Source of the DNA: Guyanagaster necrorhizus
Taxonomy: Eukaryota; Basidiomycota; Agaricomycetes; Agaricales; Physalacriaceae
Assembly (NCBI RefSeq): GCF_019112545.1
Contig: NW_025064901.1
Location: 196,164-260,163, forward strand
Direction: 5' to 3'
Length of the DNA: 64,000 nt
Part shown: positions 37,094 through 49,210 of the stretch, piece after piece
Layout: each line of letters opens with the position of its first letter
Numbering within the stretch: position 1 is the first letter of the stretch
The notes under the pieces: generated by a model
Seen by the model: the letters and a program-made list of their open reading frames with translations, nothing else
What the model was told of the DNA's origin: nothing
The model's database searches: none
Translations under genes and position numbers: made by a program

Positions 37094-37864
37094 CAATGCT
37101 GAGAGAGAGAAGGTGTTTGAGAAAATGGTCTTTGAGTGGGCCTAAGACTATTAAGACTTATTTGACAAAGAAAGTTTTGACAAACTACTAGAGCTGAAGC
37201 CTTGGGACCATATGATTGAATTTATTCCAAATACCAATGCTAATCTCAACTGCAAAATCTACTCCTTCAGCAATCATGAACAACAGGAACTTGACAAGTT
37301 CCTAGACAAGAACCTTTTTAGCAGATGGATCTGACCCTTGAAGTCCCCAATGGCTTCATCATTCTTCTTCATTAAAAGGAAGGACAGCAAACTCTGACCA
37401 GTACAAGATTACCAGAAGCTAAATGAGATAACAATCAAGAATCATTATCTGCTCCCACTAATCTCTGAACTAATAGACAAGCTATGAGAGATGAAATATT
37501 ACACCAAGCTGGATGTCAGATAGGAATACAATAATGTGCAGATCAAGAAAGGTAATGAATAGAAGACTGTATTTTGAATGAACTGAGGGCTCTTTGAGCC
37601 TATGGTAATGTTCTTCAGACTTATGAACTCTCTGGTGATCTTCCAATGGATGATGAATGACATTTTCAAAGACCTCATTGCTACTGGAAAGGTCATGATC
37701 TATCTGGATGATATTCTTATTATATCCAAAGATCACACAGAATATTGACAACTTGTCTGCCAAGTACTTGCACTTATAAGGAGGCACAAACTCTTTCTCA
37801 AAGCAGAGAAGTGTGAATTTGAAGTGTTAGAAATGGAATACCTCAGAGTCATCATCAGTGAAGG
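37094..37864 (+). pseudogene. E1 pol continued: reverse transcriptase (degenerate)
   Basis: Continuation of E1 after E2. The text begins with AAKANAEREKVFEKMVF, in register with the residues before 22215, and proceeds to RT: SSFFFIKRKDSKL, ITIKNHYLLPLISELIDKL, and the active site VMIYLDDILIISKD near 37,710. It stops at 37864 in a VIISEG segment, where the family B tandem is inserted. The rest of E1 must be beyond the window. Confidence 0.85.
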
Positions 37865-38283
37865 TGTTAGGAACATGCCAGTCAACTGGACTTCCATGCA
37901 CATATGGAGACTGACAGAGTGCATAGGCATCAACAAAGCTATTAGCAACATCATCTTTGAGTTAGAGCCCAAGAATTTGGATAGACAAAACAGAGTTCTA
38001 TCAGAGAAGTGAAGAGAAATATCCTTCAGATAAAATCCAATGAATGAGGTAGAGAGGAGTTGAAGTGAGCACAGAGTGTAGATGGCTATCCAAGTTGATA
38101 TTTGAACTGAGTAATTACAATGATTATACATGGCTTTATATACTAATAGTAGCTAATTATGAGTCAGGTTCTATTGGGTTCTGATGTCAATATTTGTTAC
38201 TGTGTTCAGGGTCTAGATATTACAATGTGAAATGTGGATGTGAAATAATAATGGTGAAAATGAAATTAATAGATAATAGGAGC
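37865..38283 (-). repeat. E4 3' LTR, truncated (family B)
   Basis: 419 bp, TGTTAGGAAC onwards as read on plus. The last ~75 bp of the LTR and the tail of the element (chromodomain, antisense gene, purine tract) are missing; the text jumps at GAGCAG into integrase. Confidence 0.87.
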
Positions 38284-38974
38284 AGTAAATGTAGATATAT
38301 TATTCCAGAGTTTGGTTTGCTCATTTGGTTTGTCTATCAGCCTCCAGATGATAACTAGAAGTAAGATGGAGTTCCATATTAAGGGTGGTGGCTAGGGCAT
38401 GAGTGAACTGAGAGACAAATTCAGAGTCACAATCAGATATGATGTGACTGGGTACTCTGTGTTTAGAGAAGACATGGATAAAAAAAAGTTAGGCAAGCTC
38501 TGCAGAGTTAATGGTGTTATGAGTGGAAATGAAGATGGCTTGCTTGCTAGCTCAGTCTATAACTACTAGGATGGCAGTAAATCTGTTGGAGTCAAGTAAT
38601 TATTCAATGAAATCCATGGAAATAGAATCCTATGACCATTCAGAAACTGATAGAGATTTGAGTAACCTATAGAGGCAGTGTCTAGGTGTCTTATTGCACC
38701 CAAACTGTACAGGACTTAACATAGTGTTGAACATATTCATGCATCTTTTGCCAGATGTAGTCCTGCCAGATTAGTTCTAATGTCTGGTTTTGACCAAAGT
38801 GATCTACTAAGATGTGGTCATAACTGTTCTGTAGTATACAGAGACAGAGATCATCAGAGTCTGAGACATAGATGTGGCCTTCAAAGTGAAGGATGTTGGA
38901 TTCATCAATGGACCACTGAGAGAGAGAGGATTCAGAAGTGGCCTTGGCTTAGTAGAGGCTGTTGGAGGATATAG
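38284..38974 (-). pseudogene. E4 integrase (degenerate)
   Basis: Minus-strand integrase core and zinc-binding region of family B, parallel to E6 at about 51,365-52,060. Cut on the right by a solo LTR at 38980. Confidence 0.8.
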
Positions 38975-38979
38975 GGTCA

Positions 38980-39445
38980 TGTTATGATTTTTTCTTTAAT
39001 TTCTCTTTTCAACAGATAACCTCTATTTATGCTTAGTCAGGGCATCTAAACAAGCACTTAAAACTATGAGATGAAGCTTAGTCATCACAACTAGGCCAAG
39101 TTGGTCATTGTCTTTTGATGCAACAGCATTGTCCAATGATGCACAATCAGTCTTTTATGTACAGTAATGATGCCCAAGGATAATAGGCACAAAGGATGCA
39201 GCAACACACAATAAGTAGTAGTATAATTAGCTTAGACTTGTACAGTATTTAAGGAGGCTTGCTCTTGCTGGAAACCCCAGCTTCAAGCTAAAGTTTATTT
39301 CTACACTATTTTATACTCAAGCTGATCCTAAGGCCTTGTGATATATCGATCAGAATACACATCAAGTGAACTCAGTCAATCACCTGAAGTGTGAGGTGAC
39401 TTCTGTTTATCATGTGTTTCTGTTCATGTGATGCTTAGGTCTAAC
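38980..39445 (+). repeat. Solo LTR of family A (SA2) inside E4
   Basis: 466 bp, TGTTAT to CTAACA. Flanks GGTCA (38975-38979) and GATCA (39446-39450) are a target duplication with one G-to-A change. The E6 sequence near 52,060 shows the corresponding empty site. Confidence 0.9.
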
Positions 39446-39450
39446 AGATC

Positions 39451-41509
39451 AGAGAATTGTGCTTGTTTGATATCAGTGTGGAGTTTGTTGATATCCATGA
39501 TGGCACTAGCCTATAGGATGGGGCCTTTGAGATAGATTGCATGGAGTGATGTGAAAAGTTGTTTTTAGGTGAACACAGGTTGGAAATTGTAGAGGTTAAC
39601 TTGGGCATATTGGCTATCTCCCTCTTTAGAGTAGACATTTCATTGTCTAGTGAGTGCATCTGGTTTTCCTCCAAGTTTTCCAGCATGGAACTAGATTACT
39701 AGATTGAACTGGGATAGGTATTCAAATCAGCAAACCTGTTGGCAGATTAGAATCTTAATGATAGTGAAGTATTCAAGGTTTTTATAGTCTGTTACAACAT
39801 TGATAGAGTCTGCAGAGTCTTCAAGGTAGTGCTGCCAATGTTTAAAAGCTTCAAAAATAGCTAGAAGCTTCTTGTCATAAGTGTCATAGTTGAGTTCAGC
39901 ATTGTGGAGGCTTTGGGAGTGGAAGGCAATGGGGTAAATTTCACTATCTTTAAGATAAATAAAGAGAATAGTTGCAATTGCATAATCAGAGGTGTCAGTT
40001 TCCACCACTATCTTTCAATCAGAGACCCAGTGGATAAGGATGAGAGCATGTGTAAAGGTCTGTTTTAACTCATTGAAGGTAGCCAAGCATTTGTCATCAA
40101 ATTTCCATAGAGTTCTCTTGCAGGTGAGTCATGTAAGGGGAATAACAATATCACTATATTTGTATATGAAGTGATAGTAGAAGTTGGCAAAGCTAAGAAA
40201 AGATTGGATGTTCTTGACTTTTTGTGGCACTGGCCAGTCAACAATAGTCTTGACTTTCTTTAGACATGCAAAGTCTTTCAGATGATAGAATATAGCCTAG
40301 GTATTCTATGGAATCCCAGTTGAATTTACATTTGGAGCCTTTGCAATAGAGTCTATTAGCTCTAAGCCTGCATAAGACCTCACAAACATGTTTCTAGTGA
40401 TCTTCTGAGTTGTTAGAATATATGAAATGTTGTCAAGGTAGACTACTACTGATATATCGAGCATATCAGAGAATATATCATTTACAAATTGTTAGAATGC
40501 CACTGGAGCATTTGTAAGGCTAAAAGGCATGATATGCCATTTGAAGAAGCTATAACAGATCCAGAAGGCTGTTTTCTATTTGTCTCCTTTAGCTATACAG
40601 ATGAGATGGTAGACATGTCAAAGGTTAAGCTTAGTGTAGATATGTGTAGAGTAGATGGAGTCAAGGAGATTAGAAATGAGAGGAAGAGAGTAGCAATCCT
40701 TCTTAGAGATTTTGTTTAGGCTATAGTAGTCAATATAAAGTTGGAGTTCACTGGTCTTCTTGATAAATAGGACCAGAACCTTGTGTGGAGAGTGAGATAG
40801 AGTAATGAACCCATTGTGCAGATTATTATCAATAAACTCTTATAGGGTCTTGAGTTTAGATTCTGAGAGAGAATAAATAGGTCTGAGCAGTGGAGATGTT
40901 TCTTCCTTGAGGTTGATTTTGAGGTCATATAGCCTGTGTTCAGGTAGCTTTTCAGAGAAAGTATTGCTGAAAATGTCTGCAAAATCATAGTACTCTACTG
41001 GCACTGATAAAAGACCTGCTGATTTTATGGATGCAGCTTTAGCTCTAATATTAGATAAGGAAGGCTGGAGTGTAAACTGCTGACCACCTTCTTCTGCACT
41101 GGCTCAGACAAATGCAGCAGCAGATATGATGGAGATCTTTGAGTGTACTTTCATAGTAAAGGATTCTGAGAGAGGATAGAAATAGATGGATTCATATAGA
41201 AACAGAGCCCACCAGCTATCCAGAGCAGATTTGAAATAGGGTAAAGCTCTGGAAGTTAGATTGATGGAGTTCAGTGAGCACAGAAATTCTAAAATTAAGC
41301 TGAAGGGCTCAAAGAGAGATGGACTGTTGTCCTGTGGGCACAGAAGTCTCAGAGATGTGATAGAGGCTATATAATTGATTGGAGTGGGATTTTAGTTGCT
41401 TGAATGAAAAGTGATATCATTCTCAGCCCAGTCAATCAGTGGATTGTAGTGAGAGAGCCAGTTGTATTCTAGGACAAGATTGCAAGATGAATCCAGATAA
41501 GTGACATAA
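39451..41509 (-). pseudogene. E4 RNase H, RT and protease (degenerate)
   Basis: Minus-strand RNase H (VETDTSDYAIATILFIYLKD, about 40,008-39,730), RT (about 40,990-40,200) and the distal part of protease (CNLVLEYNW..., about 41,500-41,400). The RT active site near 40,440 reads YLDN and is followed by a frameshift. The protease is split by copia element E5 at 41510-41514. Confidence 0.82.
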
Positions 41510-41514
41510 AAGTC

Positions 41515-41850
41515 TCTAAGAAAGTGATGTACATTTGTAGCATCTAATAGAGTGCACTATTAGCTATAATATAGACCTCACACAGCATAGTGATAAACAG
41601 AAACACAGTGTTATATTCACTGTACCTAATAGAGTACACTGTTAGCTATAATGTAGACTACAGAATACCAATCAGTAATATAAATGAAGTAATATAAGTA
41701 GATACTCACTCTCACACAGTGTAGTGATAAACAGAAATGCAGAGAGGGTGCTCAATGAACCATATTCAATATATATAGTCCATCCTGATATAAAGAGGTA
41801 TCAAGCTCTGCCAGCAGGATACAATGGAGCTCCTGCTTGCTAATCTAACA
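41515..41850 (-). repeat. E5 3' LTR (copia)
   Basis: 336 bp. On minus it begins TGTTAG and ends CTTAGA, so the 3' terminus lacks the usual CA. The boundary is set by the AAGTC duplication and by comparison with the other LTR. Confidence 0.85.
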
Positions 41851-41989
41851 CTCCCCCTCAAGCAGAGTGAAGTCCAAGCTCAGTAGCAAAGTGCTTCACT
41901 TTGGCTGAAGATAAAGGCTTAGTGAGAGCATTAGCAACTATGTCCTCAGTGGGACAATAAACAAGATGAAGAAAGCCTTCACTGATGAC

Positions 41990-43380
41990 CCAGTGAATGA
42001 AGTGAAAGCGAATGTTGATGTGCTTGGTTCAGACATGATACTGATGATCTTTTGAGAGTGCAATGGCAGACTGATTATCTGAGAATAAAGTTGTAGCATC
42101 AGTAATTGGTGAGAAAAATTAAAAGAGTAGACTGTGAAGCCAGAGTGCCTCCTTCAATGCATGTGTTGCAGCCATATATTCAGACTCAGTGGTTGAAAGC
42201 AAGATGATCTCCTGCTTTTTAGATGACCATGAAACAGCTCCACCATTTAGCATGAAGACATACTCAGTAATGGCATGCTTATCCTCTGCCATGCTCCCAT
42301 CAGCATCCACATATCCATGCAAAACCTTTCTGTTTCTCCTAAACATCAGCCAGTAATCCCTTGTGCCCTTCAAGTAGTGAAAGATGTGTTTTACAGCCTT
42401 CTAATAGGCCTCTGCAGCAGCCATTGAATATTTTGAGACTGTTGTCATGGCAAATGCAATGTCAGAGCACATTCCAAGCATAACCCAGATCAAAGAGCCA
42501 ACAGACTCCCTGTAAGGGATATCTCTCATGACTGCAATTTCTTGGGTAGAGGCTGGTGCAGAAAAGGAAGACAAACAGAAATTAATATCCATTGGTGTAG
42601 AGACTGGTTTGAGATCTTCAAAGCCATAGTGACAAACAATGGCATTGATGTATGAGCATTGGGAAAGAGAAACAGAGCATGACTTATGGTCATGTGTGAT
42701 CTCGATACTGAGAATCCAGTGCAGCTCCTCTAAATCCATGACTTCCATGTATTTTGCTATATCTTTTTTTACCTCTTGCACTAGATGCAATGATAATGCT
42801 GTGATAGTGCAGTCATCAACATGGACAGCAATGACAGTCAAGTTTCAGCCCTCCTGCTTGTAAAACATGGCTTGATCAACATCACACTGCTTGAATCCCA
42901 GCTGCACCACCAAAATCTCAACAAGACATTGATACCAGTGATGACCACTCTGCTTCAAACTATACAGAGTCTTTATGAGATAGCAGACTTGACCAGGATA
43001 GGAGCCAGGCTCAGAATAGCCAGGAGGTTGACATATATAAATGATTTCTTCATTAGTGAGCTTTTCATTTAAGTATGTGCTCTTGATATCAACTTGATGA
43101 AGCTCTAGATTGAGTGCTGCAGCTATAGCAAGAATTGAATGGATTGATGCAAGTCTTGCAACAGGGGCATAAGTGTTGAAGTAGTCAATGCCAGATACTT
43201 GTGAGAACTCTTGTGCTACCAAGCAAGCTTTAAACTTGGCTATGCCTCCCTCAGCATCCTTCTTGATTTGAAAGATCCACTTTGAGCCTACAACATTTGC
43301 TCCAACTGGTTTTTCAATAATTTTCCAAGTCCTCACAGTCTTCAACATTGCAAGCTCTTCTTGTATTGCACCTTTTTACA
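41990..43380 (-). pseudogene. E5 copia RT and RNase H
   Basis: RT begins KTVRTWKIIEKPVGANVVGS and continues through KARLV-like KACLVAQEFSQVSGIDY, TYAPVARLASI and QVDIKSTYLNEKL. The active site is VHVDDCTI (about 42,830-42,805), with His in place of Tyr. RNase H follows with GYVDADGSMAED and WSSKKQEIILLSTTESEYMA. Only a few stops (at about 42,842, 42,400 and 42,118), so this is among the best preserved coding stretches in the nest. Confidence 0.88.
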
Positions 43381-43679
43381 AAGGCCAATCAGACTGACAC
43401 TTCACTTCAGCTAGACTGCATGGCTCTAAGGCTTCTGCATCAGCTGTTGAAATGACCATGGCATACTTCTCAAGAAAGTCAGCATCCTTGAGTATCATCA
43501 ACTAATCTGCCTCTCCCTCTCTCTCAAACTCAAGAGGTTTATTGTTTTCATTGACAACTAGTAACTGAACACCAACAGGTGCCACAGAATCACTTGTACA
43601 TGCTGATACACTGCCTTTGCCAGAGATGAGGTCCAGCATCCACTGACTAGACTTTTCAGTGCATCCAAAACAGGTTTTT

Positions 43680-45463
43680 TCAACTATAGGTTGGACTGTA
43701 GGCTAGAGTTCAGAGATAGGTGACACCTGTGATGGTTTTGCAGTAGGTGGATTGGACTGAGTTTTTGGCATTGATAGAATCTTGTGTAGCTCAATGTCTT
43801 CCTCTCCTTCAAGATCATCAGTGGTAATACAAGTTGTGTTGAAATAGATATTTCACTTGATAGACACTGTCTTGCTTTCTGTCCAGTAGATATGGGATCC
43901 ATTGCTTGTTTCATCAAATCCAATCCACCAACCTTCATGTATGCAGCCACTCAGCTTCATAGCCTTAGTCTCAAAGCATATCCAGCATTTCTCTCCTCAT
44001 TCTCACAACCCTTTTAGATCTGGCTTCTTTCCTGTGACAGCCTCATAAGGAGTCATCCCATCTAGAGTCTTTGTTGATGTTCTATTGAGAACCTATACAG
44101 TATGGTGAATAGCCTCAGCTTATAAGAAGCAGGATAAGCTGCTCAAATGCAGCATAGCCCTGACTTTTTCAATAACTATGCAATTATACCTTTCAGCCAC
44201 TCTATTGTGCTGTGGCATATCATGCACAGTCATCTTCCTTGCTGTGCCAGTAGTTTTCAGATATAAGACAAATGCTTTGTCAAAGTATTCATCTCTATGG
44301 TCTGAATAGAGGATTTTTACAGGATGGTCATGCTGGGTGCAGATGTGAGCTTCATAGGCCTTATACACCATGAAAGCTTCACTCTTCTGGTGTAAGAATT
44401 CAAGGTAAGCCCAACAAGTGCTGTCATCAATGAAGAAAATAAAGTAACAGCATTTATGCAGGGATTCCATGGGTGCTGGTCCTCATAAATTAGAGTGAAT
44501 TTCACCTCCAATATCAGTTGCACATTCTCTCCCTCAAGTTTTAGACACTGGCTTTCATGTAACTTTAGCATAGACACATGACTCACAGAACTGTGGTTCT
44601 CCAGATGATTTGTCAAGCTTTACTTCAGTTACAAAGTCTTTTTTGATCAGATGATGAGCAACTTTAGATAAAATGTGGCTCATGTGGTGGTGCAATTAGT
44701 CTAGAGTAAGCATCTCCTCAGCTGTCTCAGCCAAATCTCTCTTATGATGAACCCAATATAGGCCACCATCATCTTTTGAGACAACCTCAACTACCTTTCC
44801 ATCTGATGCACAAATAGTGCATTTTCCACCATCAAAAGTCAACTCGAAACCAAGATCATCAAGTTGGCCAACTGAAATGAGTGTATAGTCAACTTCAAGA
44901 GAGTACATGATCTCAGTGAGTTGCAGGTTGCTTGCATTTGCACCATCTGACATATTAATGCTTATTATGCCCTTTTCAGCTGTAGAAAATTTTTGAATGT
45001 TCACAGCATAGAATGCCTTGGGTGGGACAGACTGAAACAAGTTGAAATCATTACAGTAAGGGGAAATATAGCATGTATAGCCAGAGTCATAGAGTTCAAT
45101 ATGAATTTGAATATCAGGTGAGTTTGTGATGTTAGTAATGGCTGCAACTGACTCTTCAGAAGCAGATACATCCTCCAAAGTTGGCATGCCAGATGTGGCA
45201 TCTGATTGCCTGTCAACAAAGAAGTTCACATCACTCCAGTTAATATCTGAGGATAACATGCTGCTCAGCTCATCCCATGATTCATCACCAACCTTTGAAA
45301 AAAGGTCAATATCATTGTCTTTATCCTCCAAGTCCTCTGACAAGCCCTCAACTTCAGATTCATCTAACTCAGAAACTGCAGCTAGTGACAGCATGTCACT
45401 AGCATCATCAACTCTGAATGCACCACCAGCTTCCCAGTCCAAATCTGATGATTCTTTAGCCAC
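43680..45463 (-). pseudogene. E5 copia protease and integrase
   Basis: Protease with ELYDSGYTCYISPY (DSG motif) at about 45,100. Integrase zinc-binding remnants (HHHMSHI ... CESCVYAK) at about 44,700-44,570. Core with IDDSTCWAYLEFLHQKSEAF, HRDEYF and a glutamate region near NRVAERYN. Stops interrupt it at several points. Confidence 0.84.
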
Positions 45464-45468
45464 ATTGG

Positions 45469-46321
45469 CTATTTCACCCTTTGATCCAGAGGCCTTGCTG
45501 TCATTGTCTGATGACTTCTTCTCAGGGCATTTGTTTTTGAAGTGTCTTTTCTTCCCACATTCTCAGCATAATTTTTTGCCAGATTTCTTGCCCTTTTTAT
45601 TGCCATCTGAGCTTGATGAAACAGACATGGCTTCATCTTGCTCCAAGTCCTTTCTCTTTCCAGACTGCCAACTATGCTTAGCTTGCTCACACTCCAGTTG
45701 GTCATATTCCTCAGAAATAGCATGGATCAGGTTCTCAGGATTGACTTCCTTGTTGAAACTAAAAAGCTTTGCTGCTATAAGGAGAGTCAATGCATGCTTG
45801 GCAAGATAGGGAGGGATAGAGATGAGAATTGTTGAGTGGTAATCCTTCTCCTCAATGATGACACCAATGGAAGCTAATGACTCTTGTTTCATTGATAGAC
45901 TGTCAAGAAACTTGTGAACATTGCCTTTTGCCAGACAATGTGACTCCATAAACTGCTGCCAAAGGTCAGTTTGTGCATAGTCACTCTTATCAGTAAACTC
46001 TTTTTCAATCTTTGACCAGGCTACAGCAACTGTGGGAAGTCACTGAATCTTCATAGCAACTGAGTCAGGAATCTTCAAGAGCAGGAGGTTCTTGGCTACA
46101 GTCTCATCTTTCTCCTATTCATCTAGCTCAGCTATGAGAGCTGTTGTGGGTGCAGTGAGAGAGGGTTTAGACTTTGATCCATCAAAGTGATCCCATTTTT
46201 CTTTGGCTTGAACACCAATGGAAAAGCAGAGGTAGAAGATGGACCAGTTATCACCAGACATGTTTAGTGTGGGGACATTCGATAGTAAGTCTGTAGTCAA
46301 AACAGCAATGGCAGAAGTCAT
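45469..46321 (-). pseudogene. E5 copia gag
   Basis: Starts MTSAIAVLTTDLLSNVPTLN with SGDNWSIFYLCFSI (a copia gag N-terminal pattern with a conserved Trp). It ends in a Lys-rich stretch and a zinc knuckle remnant (CGKKRHFKNKC) near 45,560. A stop replaces one residue in the knuckle. The plus-strand open frame over this region is a shadow. Confidence 0.83.
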
Positions 46322-46377
46322 TTGAGTATGAAGAATGGGATAGAGTAATTCTTGAGGCTATATAACCTCTAAGAAAG

Positions 46378-46701
46378 TGATGCACATTCATAGCATCTAA
46401 TAGAGTGCACTGTTAGCTATAATGTAGATCTCACAGTGTAGTGATAAACAGAAACATGATGTTGTATTCACTGTATCTAATAGAGTACACTGTTAGCTAT
46501 AATATAGACTACAGGATACTAATCAGTAATATAAATGAAGTAATATAAGTAGATACTCACTCTCACACAGTATAGCAATAAACAGAAATATGATGAGAGT
46601 GCTCAATGAACCATATTCAATATATATAGTCCATCCTGATATAAAGGGGTATCAAGCTCTGCTGGCAGGATACAACAGAGCTCCTGCTTGATAATCTAAC
46701 A
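46378..46701 (-). repeat. E5 5' LTR (copia)
   Basis: 324 bp, same termini as the left copy. It holds an internal duplication: ATCTAATAGAGTGCACTG near 46,395 recurs as ATCTAATAGAGTACACTG near 46,477. Confidence 0.87.
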
Positions 46702-46706
46702 AAGTC

Positions 46707-48591
46707 AATGGAGAAGATGTCTCCAGAAGGGAAATAGATAGAAATAATTGCAGTTTGAGATATGCAGCTTCTGACAGAGCTATCAAATAATCAGAGTTGC
46801 ACACTAGAGATGGTTTTAATAGGAATATTATTGGCAGCTATATATTTAATGTCAATAAAGCAGTAGCTAGAACCAAAATTAATAAGAGCAAGAAAATGCA
46901 GAATGGTAGAAGCTGGAGACTCATTAGACTCCATACTAGTCAGTAATTCTGCTGAAAGTGGAAGATGGAAGGATTGGTTGAAAACAGATGTTGTGTTAAG
47001 GGTAATAACCTCCAGTGTGCAAATAGAGTCAATGCAACTCTGAATTCATATGAAGGAAACAGAGTTGCTTCTTAATTTTCCAACTCAGTTGGAGCTAGTT
47101 CCTTGGGAGTGATGTCTACTTCAGCTGTATGACTCTTGGTAGAGACCACTGCCTTCTGCTTGTTGCAATCTTCAGTTTTATGTTTAGCTCCACAGAATAT
47201 GCAAAGGTTGTTCTGGCACTGGTGGTCTTTTTCTTCCTGAGTAAAATGGCCATCTTTGTCTAGCTTGTCAGCATAGAGCTTAGGAGTGGTAGATTTTGAT
47301 GTGGAGCTGGAGTCCAAGGAAAAAGAGTTGGACCTCTTGGATTTGGGGTTGAAGAATTGGTTGAAGGCATTATTGTCCCAGTTTTCATGAGCAATTTCAG
47401 TCTTCCAGGTTCAGTAGCAAGCATCAAGTTCTTGAGCAAGAAAGCACATGTCACAAAGGTTGTTTGGCTTTCCATGGTGGGCCATGTCATCCTTGATACA
47501 GATGCAAAGACCACAGTAAAAGGCATAGTAGAGAGAGTTATCTCTATATCTAATTTGTAAGGCATACTGATTGAATTGAACTATATACTTTATAATCCAG
47601 TCTTCATCATACATCCAAAGGTGTTCTAATGCATCTTCAGTATCTCTGATGGCATCAAAAAGGCCAAAGTTGCTATGAAGCTCATCTAAAAAAGCCACAT
47701 AGGAGAATTGCCAGGCTGATGAATTCCATAGATTGGGGTTAAGACTGTCTGGTTTGAACCAGTTAAGTGTAGTGCCAGCCAGAAAGGAAATGGCATAGTT
47801 GACCTTGCTAACATCCATTGTGAATGTGGTAGATCTGTTGTTGAAGTTCAACTGAAGGGAGACTATGAAGGTCTTCAGTTTGTAAGAATTGGAGCTGTTA
47901 AAAGATTCTAGTTTCTTGACTTTGGTTCAAATAGTGGCTGGCTTAGAGTGATTGAGAGAAGTGGAGACTCCTCATAACAGGTTCATGAATTTTAAGAACA
48001 TGTCCTGCTGGTTTAGATTGTTGCTTCCTGCAGAGCTGTCAGAGCTGCTCAAGCCATTGGGACTATCTGGTCTTTCTGATCCATCTAGTCCACTTGGCTC
48101 TCCTGGCCCTTCTGAAAAAGGGTTTAGTGGATTATCATCTGGTTCCTGTCAGATGAGAGTATGAGTAGGAGTGTCTTCACCTCTGTCCTCTGAGTCTGGG
48201 CTGTCTGAATTCCTATGCATGTTGCTTAGGAATAAGAGGTCTATCAGAGGGTTGGTTCAGGCACCATACATTAGGCTGGCCTATCAGGCTCCATTGGTTG
48301 GCATGCTGGTGGTGTCAAAAGAGTTAGGGGAATCATCATAATTAGATTGGCAGACAGTGAAGCTAGAGTAGGTGTAGGTTTCTCTATGGGAAGGTTGTCC
48401 TTCACTGGAGGCCAATCCAAAAAGACCTGGTTGTTTCTTCAAGGTGGAGATTAGGATGTCTTTCATGGAAAACATATTGCAATAGATAGGCTGGGTTTGT
48501 TCAGGATTGGCTTCTGTGGGATGAATAAATATGATGGATATAATAAAAATTTTTGACTCAAGGGTTTGAGTTTGAATATACTGTTAGGAAT
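46707..48591 (-). pseudogene. E4 protease start, gag and leader (degenerate)
   Basis: Minus strand: leader next to the LTR, gag start MFSMKDILISTLKKQPGLFG (48,475), gag core at 47,851-47,411 (VSKVNYAISFLAGTTLNWF), zinc knuckle CIFCGAKHKTEDC (about 47,200), then protease (LALINFGSSYCFIDIKYIAA), where DSG has become NFG. Broken by E5 at the AAGTC site. Confidence 0.82.
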
Positions 48592-49080
48592 GTGCTAATC
48601 AACTGGACTTTTATACATGCATAGAGACCAGCAGAGTGCATGGGCATCAATAAAGCTATTGGCAATATCACCCTTGAGTTGAGGCCCAAGGATTTGGACA
48701 GATAGAACAGAGTTCTGTCAGAGACATGAAGAGAAATATCCTTCAGAGTGAAATCTGACAGATGAGGTAGAAAGGAGTTGAAGTGAGCATGAAGTGTAGA
48801 TGGCTATCCAAGTTGATATTCAAACTGAATAGTTACAATAATTATATATGGTTTTATATACTAATAATAGCTAATTTCAAGTCAGAATCTGTTGGATTCC
48901 AGTGTCAATATTTGCTACCAAGTTCAGAGTCTAGATATTACAACATGAAATACAGATGTGAAATGATAATGGTAAAAATGAAATTAATAGGTAATAGAAG
49001 CAGCCAGAGTCCAGTGAGTTTCCATGATTGAATCTGTAGTTGGTTGAAGTGACATGGAGGCTGGCAGCATGCACATAACA
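48592..49080 (-). repeat. LTR shared by tandem elements E4 and E6 (family B)
   Basis: 489 bp, TGTTAGGAAT to CATAACA as read on plus. On its left lies the 5' leader of E4; on its right (49081-49095) lies the purine tract and tail of E6. It is therefore the 5' LTR of one copy and the 3' LTR of the other. Confidence 0.88.
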
Positions 49081-49210
49081 GTATTCCTCTATTAGCATTC
49101 TTGCTCTCAAGAGTGCAGATTCTAATGGCCAGTGGGGCCACATGGAAGATTGTTGGTGGCTATGGAAATTTTTTGCAACTTGGTCAGATACCACCACCAT
49201 CACCTTAACT

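Larger units (their letters stand above)
41515..46701 (-). mobile_element. E5: Ty1/copia element inserted in E4 protease
   Basis: 5,187 bp, flanked by AAGTC duplications (41510-41514 and 46702-46706). LTRs are 41515-41850 and 46378-46701. On minus the order is LTR, gag, protease, integrase, RT, RNase H, purine tract, LTR, which is the copia (Pseudoviridae) order with integrase before RT. The purine tract (41851-41869, on minus CTTGAGGGGGAG) is perfect. A 14-base stretch directly after the 5' LTR (46377 down to 46364) begins GGTTAT and resembles an initiator-Met tRNA half-molecule primer site. Scattered stops in gag, integrase and RT. Confidence 0.9.

Noticed and set aside
45126..45809. 227-residue Ser-rich open frame on plus
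   Set aside because: It is the complement of copia E5 gag and protease on minus, which has recognisable motifs; the plus frame is only Ser/Asp-rich shadow sequence.
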